A stretch of 6,760 bases of DNA from Nitrospinota bacterium (GTDB taxonomy: Bacteria > Nitrospinota > Nitrospinia > SZUA-224). Position numbers and translations under genes: made by a program. The DNA is taken from assembly GCA_016212345.1 (NCBI GenBank), contig JACRGM010000041.1:1-6760 (forward strand), given 5' to 3'. The notes under the pieces were generated by a model. It had not been told where the DNA came from. It saw only the letters and a list, made by a program, of their open reading frames with translations, and did not search any database. Positions 1 to 5,203 of the stretch are shown here, piece after piece; the first letter of the stretch is position 1, and every line of letters begins with the position of its first letter.

Positions 1-169
1 AGAGCACCTCCCATGCTAGAGTTACAGTTACAGGTTCTATTACAGGTTCTATATTATCGCCACCAGTAATACTATCATCAGGACTTCCTCCCCCATTACA
101 ACCAAGCAAGGCTAATAGAAGTATTAGGAGTGAAAGAAGAATATTGAAAATTTTTCCCTTCTTAAGCAT
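1..169 (-). CDS. Lipoprotein, N-terminal part (paralogue of the Fn3 lipoprotein at 524-910); runs off the window
   Basis: Partial gene: 56 codons are visible from an ATG at 169-167, and the rest lies beyond position 1. The product begins with a Lys-rich n-region (MLKKGK), a Leu/Ile-rich core and a lipobox LLGC with the lipidated Cys at residue 24, then a flexible NGGGS linker. Asn at +2 argues for outer-membrane rather than inner-membrane retention. The last visible residues (VTVTLAWEV) match the first strand of a fibronectin type III domain, as in the neighbouring lipoprotein. The two proteins share nearly the same signal peptide and linker, and the DNA is close to identical across much of that stretch, so they look like a tandem duplication. 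A purine-rich SD region (GGGGGAGAG, then TGAGG) lies just upstream of the ATG. The mature-protein function cannot be read from this fragment. Confidence 0.82.
   Translation of the reverse strand, partial: MLKKGKIFNILLSLLILLLALLGCNGGGSPDDSITGGDNIEPVIEPVTVTLAWEVL
29..52. repeat. 12-bp perfect tandem duplication inside the lipoprotein gene
   Basis: The 12-mer TACAGGTTCTAT occurs twice head to tail at 29-40 and 41-52. Because it is a multiple of three it stays in frame and gives a repeated Ile-Glu-Pro-Val unit in the linker between the lipobox and the Fn3-like strand. It looks like a slippage duplication that lengthens a flexible linker. Confidence 0.9.
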
Positions 170-207
170 ACCTCAACTCTCCCCCTTCTATTATTTTTTT
201 TAAAAAT

Positions 208-245
208 CCGAAGTCCCTCCTTATTTTTAGGGGGAGGAACTTCGG
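208..245 (-). terminator. Strong stem-loop followed by T-run (terminator or attenuator)
   Basis: Arms 208-220 and 233-245 form a 13-bp stem with a 12-nt loop. On the minus strand the arms read CCGAAGTTCCTCC and GGAGGGACTTCGG, with one G-U pair and no mismatch, followed by ATTTTTAAAAAAAA. Read from the plus strand the same position is an A-C mismatch, so the minus strand is the better-folding direction. It lies about 280 nt downstream of the lipoprotein stop at 524 and about 38 nt upstream of the next lipoprotein ATG at 169. No promoter fits between hairpin and ATG, so if the second lipoprotein is expressed, RNA polymerase must read through. That makes a conditional terminator (attenuator) possible, as well as simple termination of the upstream unit. 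Confidence 0.75.
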
Positions 246-523
246 TTTAATCGAATCATAATATTATTTTTGCAAAATGTATACCTTGTCTTAAATATGA
301 TCTTTATTGATGGAAATATATTGTCTTACTTAAGTATTTATTAAGTTTATTATCTTTTGAGTAGAAAGTAATATGTGATTTATGTATAAAAAATTATACA
401 GTAAGGTTTTAAAAATTATACTGATGTTTTTAATGGTGTCGAGGATTCTGCGATTGTGGATCGATCAAAGATGGCCTGAATATGAGATGCGAAAGAAAAT
501 GGCAAATTACTTTTGAGCAAGCC
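246..523. other. AT-rich intergenic stretch with no convincing gene
   Basis: This gap separates the two lipoprotein genes. Positions 246-430 are very AT-rich, with a short palindrome (TACTTAAGTA) near 329-338 and no good promoter that I can identify on either strand. Positions 433-516 are clearly richer in G and C and carry a short open frame in both directions. On plus, a 44-codon ORF runs from ATG 382 to TGA 516. On minus, an open stretch reads on past the lipoprotein stop through this island to a TAA near 421. Neither has a good SD sequence or a recognisable domain. The island may be a remnant of an inserted or duplicated gene, and this is only an inference from composition. Confidence 0.5.
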
Positions 524-910
524 CTAAATATCTTTACACACTACATTCGAATAATTGCTCTCATTTCCAAAGGTATCATATGCTGTTACAGCAAAGTACC
601 ATCTCCCTGAACTGAGATTAACAGTATAGGTGCATTTTGGTATACCCTCATTAACTTGACATATTGCAATGTCTACCTTCTTTATTTCAGAATAGTTATC
701 AGATTCTTTACCATAATAAACTTTGTAACCTGCAAGATCGTCTATATCTATGGTTGATAAATTCCAGATAAGGGTTACAGTATTATCGCCCGTGCTGGAG
801 ACGCAACCAACCATATTATTATCAGTACTTCCTCCTCCATTACAACTAACCAAGGCTAATAGAATTATTAGGAGTGAAAGAAAAATATTGAGGTTTCCTT
901 TATTAATCAT
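524..910 (-). CDS. Fibronectin type III domain lipoprotein
   Basis: 128-residue predicted lipoprotein. Residues 1-22 form a signal peptide with lipobox LVSC, the lipidated Cys being residue 23, followed by an NGGGS linker; Asn at +2 suggests export to the outer membrane. Residues about 43-123 fit a single fibronectin type III fold: a first strand VTLIWN, then DLAGYKVYYG, and a closing WYFAVTAYDTFGNESNYSN, a signature common in bacterial extracytoplasmic Fn3 modules. Four Cys besides the lipid-bearing one (36, 84, 93, 125) could form disulfides. The start is ATG at 910, with GAGGAG at 919-924 eight bases upstream. Only 24 bp separate it from the coiled-coil gene at 935, so the two are probably co-transcribed from the promoter at 1269-1297. 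There is no catalytic domain; a binding or structural role is likely, but the ligand is unknown. Confidence 0.9.
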   Translation of the reverse strand: MINKGNLNIFLSLLIILLALVSCNGGGSTDNNMVGCVSSTGDNTVTLIWNLSTIDIDDLAGYKVYYGKESDNYSEIKKVDIAICQVNEGIPKCTYTVNLSSGRWYFAVTAYDTFGNESNYSNVVCKDI

Positions 911-934
911 AGATATCTCTCCTCATTTTAGAGG

Positions 935-1234
935 TTATAATCTTAATAAAGTGGATACTATGGCGAGAAAGATGGTTACCTGTATCCCTATGATCCAGAG
1001 GAAGTATCTTGAAAACTTCTGATCAAGGGAATCTATTCTGGAGGATAATTCTTCTCTGAATCTATCTACCTTCTGGTCAAGAAAGTCTATCCTTCTGTCT
1101 ACCTTCTCCTCAAGGGCCTCAATCCTCCCCTCAAGGTGGATTATCATATCCTTAAGGTCTTCCCATGCACTTGAATGTTCCTCGACCTTACCCTCAAGAT
1201 AAGCAACCCTTTCTTCAAGTGTGGCTGATAGCAC
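935..1234 (-). CDS. Small coiled-coil protein with C-terminal membrane anchor
   Basis: 99-residue protein starting with GTG at 1234, with SD GGAGG (1241-1245) six bases upstream. Residues about 4-76 are highly charged with regularly spaced hydrophobics (for example LEERVAYLEGKV and LEGRIEALEEKV), typical of a long coiled coil. An internal near-repeat (RIDFLDQKVDRF at 48-59 and RIDSLDQKFSRY at 66-77) has an 18-residue period, equal to one heptad plus one hendecad. Residues about 78-97 are a hydrophobic segment (FLWIIGIQVTIFLAIV), so the protein should be tail-anchored in the inner membrane with the coil in the cytoplasm. There is no signal peptide. Similar small coiled-coil/TM proteins occur widely as hypotheticals, and phage XhlA-type proteins look superficially alike, but no phage genes are present. 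It is the first gene of a likely two-gene unit with the Fn3 lipoprotein. Function unknown. Confidence 0.88.
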   Translation of the reverse strand: MLSATLEERVAYLEGKVEEHSSAWEDLKDMIIHLEGRIEALEEKVDRRIDFLDQKVDRFREELSSRIDSLDQKFSRYFLWIIGIQVTIFLAIVSTLLRL

Positions 1235-1246
1235 TCAAAACCTCCA

Positions 1247-1263
1247 TGTATTTTTACAATACA
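1247..1263 (-). promoter_or_regulatory. Short inverted repeat at the predicted transcription start
   Basis: TGTATT (1247-1252) and AATACA (1258-1263) are perfect inverted repeats with a 5-nt spacer. The motif lies 5 bp downstream of the predicted -10 box and directly abuts the SD sequence GGAGG at 1241-1245. It could be an operator or a weak 5'-leader hairpin; it is short and AT-rich enough to have arisen by chance. Confidence 0.3.
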
Positions 1264-1268
1264 ATTTA

Positions 1269-1297
1269 ACTATACATTAAGATCAATACCATGTCAA
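1269..1297 (-). promoter_or_regulatory. Near-consensus sigma70-type promoter for the coiled-coil/lipoprotein unit
   Basis: On the minus strand TTGACA (1297-1292) is a perfect -35 hexamer and TATAGT (1274-1269) matches the -10 consensus at five of six positions, with an ideal 17-bp spacer (1275-1291). Transcription would begin around 1262, about 28 nt before the GTG start at 1234. It lies in the gap after the TPR gene stop (1342), pointing at the coiled-coil gene. It is the clearest promoter in the window and implies that the left-hand accessory genes form their own unit. Confidence 0.8.
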
Positions 1298-1341
1298 GGA
1301 AGGGGAAGGGGAAAAGAAATCTGTGATTTTATCTTCCCATT

Positions 1342-2730
1342 TCATCCTCCTTTGTGCCGAGTAAGGTCGGCATTAAGGTTTCCTGTTGCCCTGAGATCTA
1401 TCGTATTCCATTCATTACAGTCTGAACATCTTCCCATCCAATCCTCACATCTTGCCCCGCATCGCTTACAGTAAAACTCAAGGAGAGAGGATGAGTCTCC
1501 TTCAGAGGCGATCTGATACTCCTTTGATGCAACACCTATCTCATCCATCTTTTCATATACCTTCCCTAAAAGGAGATGGAGGGAGGGGATATATGGATAT
1601 ATCTCTTCAACCTTTTTAAGCTCACTGAGGGCATCATCGAGCATATTGAAACGTAGATAGGCCTCACTTAACATCAATATGAGAAGATACCCATTTGGAT
1701 TCTGTGCTATAGCATCTTGATACATCCTTATTACCTTTGCCTCCCTTCTAAGTCTGATATAGCCCTCTTCTATACGTTTAAGGAATATAATAGAATTCAT
1801 ATTTTTATATCCCTTTTTCCATATCCTGATCGCTGATCTCTCCTTGGCCTGTTTAAGATATGTGTCACCTAAGGATATATAAGCTGGAACAGAGTTATTA
1901 TTCAGACTTATTGCCTCCTTAAATCTCTTTACAGCCCTCGCATAATCTCCTATATTGAAACGGCTCATCCCGATCTCATAACTTATCATACTTAATCGAT
2001 CCCTTTCCTCTTCAAAGAGGATTAAATCATCCTTTATGAGGGAGATGAGCTCTTTGTGCACCATGTATGCCTCTTCCCATTGCTTATTCTTGATGTATAT
2101 ATCACTTAATCTGATCAAAGGGACTAAACCTTCCTTGTCTATCTCTCTTATCTCTTTCAAGAGGGCTATTGACTCCTCAAAAGAGTTTGAAATCTCATAA
2201 TCCTTCTCCAGACTATATAGTATATGAGGATCTTTATTGTCAATGGATCTGGCCTTAAGGTGTAACCTCACAGCATCATTGTATCTCCCCTCTTCTCTAA
2301 AGATATCTCCCAACACACAGAGGGTCTTTATGTGATTAGGGTCATTACGGAGGATCTTTTCGAATAGAATAATGGCTTCTTTTTTTCTTCCTCCTAAAAG
2401 AGAGGTTTGCCCCTTTGTAAACATCCTCTCGATCCTTTCCTTTTTCTTTCTCTTGATGGCAGTCTTCCACTCTGAAAGGAGAATCATCGATCTTTGTATA
2501 GTATTGATTAAGAAAAATACCATTACACCCAAGAAAAAGGAGATGAGTATGATCACTACTATTGGAACATTGAATGGTTCAGATTGGGTAAATGTAGAAA
2601 GGTGTTCCTGAAGGATATGTAATGGCCATTCCTTTGGAAGTATCCTGAGTGATACATTAATCTTATTAAGAAAGATTATATATAAAGAAAAGAGTAAAAT
2701 GGATAGGAAGAGTAATATACGACGTGACAT
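1342..2730 (-). CDS. Membrane-anchored TPR protein with rubredoxin-type finger, LapA-LapB-like fusion
   Basis: 462 residues. TM1 is about residues 5-21 and TM2 about 55-77, followed by a basic cytoplasmic stretch (KRKKKER). This two-helix hairpin resembles LapA. Residues about 104-410 form a TPR array (for example GGRKKEAIILFEKILRNDPN at 113-132 and GDYARAVKRFKEAISLNNNS at 261-280). The C-terminus has a metal finger with Cys421, Cys424, Cys435 and Cys438 (CKRCG...CSDCNEWNT), the rubredoxin-type module of LapB and RadA; Cys428 is an extra cysteine. In Enterobacteria, LapA and LapB are separate inner-membrane proteins, and LapB presents LpxC to FtsH to tune LPS synthesis. An equivalent role is inferred from architecture only. 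At 462 residues it is longer than E. coli LapB (389), mainly at the N-terminus. It starts at ATG 2730, only 12 bp after the 125-bp element, with a weak SD (AAAGAAT). It follows rsfS and may belong to the same transcript. Confidence 0.8.
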   Translation of the reverse strand: MSRRILLFLSILLFSLYIIFLNKINVSLRILPKEWPLHILQEHLSTFTQSEPFNVPIVVIILISFFLGVMVFFLINTIQRSMILLSEWKTAIKRKKKERIERMFTKGQTSLLGGRKKEAIILFEKILRNDPNHIKTLCVLGDIFREEGRYNDAVRLHLKARSIDNKDPHILYSLEKDYEISNSFEESIALLKEIREIDKEGLVPLIRLSDIYIKNKQWEEAYMVHKELISLIKDDLILFEEERDRLSMISYEIGMSRFNIGDYARAVKRFKEAISLNNNSVPAYISLGDTYLKQAKERSAIRIWKKGYKNMNSIIFLKRIEEGYIRLRREAKVIRMYQDAIAQNPNGYLLILMLSEAYLRFNMLDDALSELKKVEEIYPYIPSLHLLLGKVYEKMDEIGVASKEYQIASEGDSSSLLEFYCKRCGARCEDWMGRCSDCNEWNTIDLRATGNLNADLTRHKGG

Positions 2731-2742
2731 ATCTATTCTTTA

Positions 2743-2867
2743 TATAGATTTCCATATAACAAATTACACGGCGTTATCAGTCGAAATCCTCGACGGCGTA
2801 CCGCTCAGTACGCCTTACTCGGATTTCTCCCTCTAGCCTTGTGTAATTTATTATCTGAAAATCTATA
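2743..2867 (-). repeat. 125-bp inverted-repeat element, copy 1 (MITE-like) between rsfS and the TPR gene
   Basis: The ends form 27-bp terminal inverted repeats (2743-2769 and 2841-2867, 24/27 matching, beginning TATAGATTT). Nested inside are a 7-bp stem (2783-2789 with 2821-2827) and a perfect 7-bp hairpin GGCGTAC/GTACGCC (2795-2801 with 2808-2814, 6-nt loop). The whole element can fold into one long interrupted hairpin. It is 119/125 identical to 6345-6469 with no indels, in the same orientation. Both ends carry TATAGA, so a TA target duplication of the kind left by IS630/Tc1-mariner elements is possible. There is no ORF inside, so it would be non-autonomous. It begins 1 bp after the rsfS stop and ends 12 bp before the TPR start. 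In RNA of the gene sense, two of the three outer-arm discrepancies become G-U pairs. Confidence 0.93.
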
Positions 2868-2868
2868 G

Positions 2869-3219
2869 CTAAATTGGCACCTCTACCTTTGGGGTACTTC
2901 CCCACAGGCGCTCTATATCATAGAATCTTCTGGTCTCTTCATGAAATATATGTATTATCAGATCATCATAATCTATAAGTATCCATCTGGCAGTATCATA
3001 ACCTTCCAACCCCTGATATCTAATCCCTTCCTTTTTAAATTCCTCCATAATCACATCAGCAATGGCCCGAACCTGTCGTGTAGAATTACCACTGCATATC
3101 ATAAAGAAATCGGTAATATAGGAATATCCCCTCAGGTCAAATACAATAAGGTCATACGCCTTTTTTTCTAATGCAAGTTTATAGCCTAGCGATATCTTTT
3201 TATCATGAGAAAGGAACAT
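2869..3219 (-). CDS. rsfS: Ribosome silencing factor RsfS (Iojap/YbeB family)
   Basis: 116 residues from ATG 3219. RsfS binds ribosomal protein uL14 on the 50S subunit and blocks joining with the 30S, reducing translation in nutrient-poor conditions. The family pattern is complete: DLIVFDLRGYSYITDFF, then SGNSTRQVRAIAD, EGYDTARWILIDYDDLIIHIF and the closing EETRRFYDIERLWG. A TTG at 3228, directly after the nadD stop, is an alternative start adding three residues (MIP). Neither start has a good SD, so translation may be coupled to nadD; the ATG is preferred. The neighbouring nadD is a classic partner in many bacteria. The stop at 2869-2871 lies 1 bp from the 125-bp element. Confidence 0.95.
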   Translation of the reverse strand: MFLSHDKKISLGYKLALEKKAYDLIVFDLRGYSYITDFFMICSGNSTRQVRAIADVIMEEFKKEGIRYQGLEGYDTARWILIDYDDLIIHIFHEETRRFYDIERLWGSTPKVEVPI

Positions 3220-3228
3220 AGGTATCAA

Positions 3229-3942
3229 TCAATTGTTGTATGATATAGCTTTTGTTGTATGATATAGCTTATTATCCATAATATAATTTTCCACCTTTTC
3301 TGGTAACAGATACTTTACTGTTCTCCCTTCTGATATCCTTTTTCTTATCTCTGTAGAAGAGATATTAAGTGATGTGGTCTTGACCGCAAAGATAGCATAG
3401 TTGGATATAGAGATAGTTATCTTTGGAGTCCCTGATATCTCATCATCTCTGAGCAACTCAAATTGTATATCTTTATATTTCTCTCTAAGAAAATTCAAGA
3501 TAACATCAGAGAAATTATCCCTTCTGTAAGAAGGTCTGGTACTTACAATAAAATTACAGCTCTGAAAGAGCCTTTTTACATCCTTCCATGTATGTACCTC
3601 AAGGAAGGCATCGATCCCCATAATAAAAAATAATTCTATCTCTTTATCAAAGATCCTCTTAAGTTCGTTAATAGTCTCAATAGAGTAAGAGAATCCCTTC
3701 CTCTCTATCTCTATAGGGGAGACACTAAATCTAGGATTGGATTCAACAGCCAATTCGGTCATCTTTAAACGGTGATGAGGTTCTATTACATCCTTTACAT
3801 CCTTGTGGGGAGAGATAAAGGTAGGGATAAATATCACCTTTTCTAATCGGAAGATCTCTGTAATCTCAACAGCAAAATTAAGATGACCATAGTGTATCGG
3901 GTTGAAGGTACCACCAATTATCCCTATACGCATCGTACGCAT
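3229..3942 (-). CDS. nadD: Nicotinate-nucleotide adenylyltransferase NadD
   Basis: Transfers AMP from ATP to nicotinate mononucleotide, giving deamido-NAD, in cytoplasmic NAD synthesis. With the start at ATG 3942 it is 237 residues. The nucleotidyltransferase signature GGTFNPIHYGH is at residues 10-20 (HxGH at 17-20), SPHK follows in the substrate region, and ISSTEIR is at 194-200. This ATG is chosen because AGGA at 3951-3954 lies 8 bp upstream and the protein then starts just before the conserved MRIGIIGG. An ATG at 3972, or GTG/TTG at 3975/3978, would overlap proA and add 10 to 12 unconserved residues. It starts 10 bp after the proA stop. The last codons (KAISYNN) come from a 19-bp tandem duplication that shifts the frame; they lie beyond the catalytic domain and are probably harmless. 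Confidence 0.95.
   Translation of the reverse strand: MRTMRIGIIGGTFNPIHYGHLNFAVEITEIFRLEKVIFIPTFISPHKDVKDVIEPHHRLKMTELAVESNPRFSVSPIEIERKGFSYSIETINELKRIFDKEIELFFIMGIDAFLEVHTWKDVKRLFQSCNFIVSTRPSYRRDNFSDVILNFLREKYKDIQFELLRDDEISGTPKITISISNYAIFAVKTTSLNISSTEIRKRISEGRTVKYLLPEKVENYIMDNKLYHTTKAISYNN
3233..3270. repeat. Perfect 19-bp tandem duplication at the 3' end of nadD
   Basis: The 19-mer TTGTTGTATGATATAGCTT occurs twice head to tail at 3233-3251 and 3252-3270. As 19 is not a multiple of three, the second copy is read in another frame: KLYHTT from the first copy and KAISYNN plus the stop from the second (minus-strand order). Removing one copy would make nadD end KLYHTTID with a stop three bases further into the rsfS start region. 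Perfect identity suggests a recent slippage event. Confidence 0.95.
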
Positions 3943-3952
3943 AGATTTGATC

Positions 3953-5203
3953 CTATTCTCTAATCTGTCCATCACCAAATATTATATACTTTATTGAGGT
4001 CAATTCCTCAAGCCCCATGGGCCCCCTACAATGTAATTTCTGTGTACTGATCCCTATCTCTGCTCCCAACCCAAACTGGTTGCCATCAGTAAACCTTGTA
4101 GAGGCATTAACATAGACAGAGGCTGCATCTACCTCCTTAAGAAACCTCCATGCCTTGTTGTAGTTTGAGGTAATTATCGCCTCTGCGAGCATGGAACCAT
4201 ATCTCGTTATATGATTAATAGCCTCATCAATATTATCTACTACCCGCACAGAAAGGATAAGATCCAGATATTCTGTCTCCCAGTCTTTTTCTGTAGCAGA
4301 CTTAATATCGGGGAATATCTCCCTGGTCTTGGGGCAGCCCCTTATCTCAACACCTGCCTCCTTGAATCTCTTAAGCATATTAGGAAGAAAAATCTCTGCA
4401 CTCTCCTTGTGAACAAGCAATGTCTCCATGGCATTGCATACACCTGGGCGTTGAACCTTGGCATTAAATGCTATCCTCTCTGCCATCTCCAGATCTGCCT
4501 CACTATCAACATAGACATGACAAAGCCCCTTATCATGTTTTATCACAGGGATAGTAGAATTCTCCACAACATTTCTTATAAGACTGTGTCCTCCTCTTGG
4601 TATGATTAGATCTATAAGGCTGTCCATCTTTAACATCTCATTTACAATAGACCTATCTGTACTATCTATCAACTGTATACTACCATGAGGTATCCCCACT
4701 GAATTACCTGTAGATATCAGGATATCTGCAATAGCTATATTCGAATTGATAGCCTCTGATCCTCCCCTAAGTATCACTGCATTTCCAGATTTCAAACAGA
4801 GTCCTGCGGCATCTACAGTGACATTGGGACGAGATTCATATATTATACCGATTACCCCTATGGGGACACGAATCTTACCTATCTGGAGATTATTGGGTCT
4901 CCTCCACATCCTAGTAACCTCCCCTACAGGATCAGGGAGAAGGGCAACCTCTCTCAGTCCTTCAGCCATTGCATCTATACGGGATGTGGTGAGGGTAAGT
5001 CTATCTATAATCGCAGATGAGAGCCCATTTTCTCTAGCATAGTTAATATCCTTTTCATTCGCCTTCAGAAGGAGATCTTTTTTGTCCTGAATGTATCTTG
5101 CCATCTCAATAAGGGCATCATTCTTGATCTTAGTTGAAAGGTTTGCAGTCTCTCTCGACGCAGACTTTGCCCTCTGGGCTATGGAAAGGATCTTCTCTTT
5201 CAT
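3953..5203 (-). CDS. proA: Glutamate-5-semialdehyde dehydrogenase (gamma-glutamyl phosphate reductase) ProA
   Basis: 416 residues, the usual family length. It reduces gamma-glutamyl phosphate with NADPH to glutamate-5-semialdehyde, which cyclises to pyrroline-5-carboxylate on the way to proline. Diagnostic segments in order are IYESRPNVTVDAAGLCLKSG (121-140), NAVILRGGSEA, IPRGGHSLI, and the active-site block RPGVCNAMETLLV with catalytic Cys256. The C-terminus LHCRGPMGLEELTSIKY is also family-typical. The ATG follows the proB TAG with no intervening base (TAGATG), indicating translational coupling with the kinase. The two enzymes act in sequence and pass on a labile acyl phosphate, so tight co-expression makes sense. 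Confidence 0.97.
   Translation of the reverse strand: MKEKILSIAQRAKSASRETANLSTKIKNDALIEMARYIQDKKDLLLKANEKDINYARENGLSSAIIDRLTLTTSRIDAMAEGLREVALLPDPVGEVTRMWRRPNNLQIGKIRVPIGVIGIIYESRPNVTVDAAGLCLKSGNAVILRGGSEAINSNIAIADILISTGNSVGIPHGSIQLIDSTDRSIVNEMLKMDSLIDLIIPRGGHSLIRNVVENSTIPVIKHDKGLCHVYVDSEADLEMAERIAFNAKVQRPGVCNAMETLLVHKESAEIFLPNMLKRFKEAGVEIRGCPKTREIFPDIKSATEKDWETEYLDLILSVRVVDNIDEAINHITRYGSMLAEAIITSNYNKAWRFLKEVDAASVYVNASTRFTDGNQFGLGAEIGISTQKLHCRGPMGLEELTSIKYIIFGDGQIRE

Noticed and set aside
750..1022. Plus-strand 90-codon ORF
   Set aside because: Antisense shadow of the Fn3 lipoprotein and coiled-coil genes. It has no SD or recognisable domain and crosses two well-supported minus-strand genes.
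935..1234. Phage XhlA-like holin accessory protein
   Set aside because: The coiled-coil plus C-terminal TM shape is similar, but no phage lysis or structural genes are nearby and the family is not specifically recognisable.
1315..1334. Possible terminator after the TPR gene (AAATC-ACA-GATTT then CTTTT)
   Set aside because: Only a 5-bp AT-rich stem with a short interrupted T-run, too weak to call as a terminator.
1281..1344. 20-codon minus-strand ORF (MKWEDKITDFF...) overlapping the TPR gene stop as ATGA
   Set aside because: The GGAGG upstream is too close to the ATG to act as its SD, the ORF is tiny, and it ends inside the promoter region. It is more likely chance.
2743..2867. CRISPR repeat or Rho-independent terminator interpretation of the 125-bp elements
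   Set aside because: Two copies 3.6 kb apart with no spacer array exclude CRISPR. There is no T-run after the hairpin, and the 125-bp length with terminal inverted repeats fits a mobile repeat better than a terminator.
3229..3978. Longer nadD start (TTG 3978, GTG 3975 or ATG 3972)
   Set aside because: These overlap proA, lack an SD and add residues before the conserved MRIGIIGGTFNP. The ATG at 3942 has AGGA eight bases upstream.
4211..4609. Plus-strand 132-codon ORF within proA
   Set aside because: Opposite-strand shadow of the catalytic region of proA. The composition is not protein-like, there is no SD, and proA is unambiguous.
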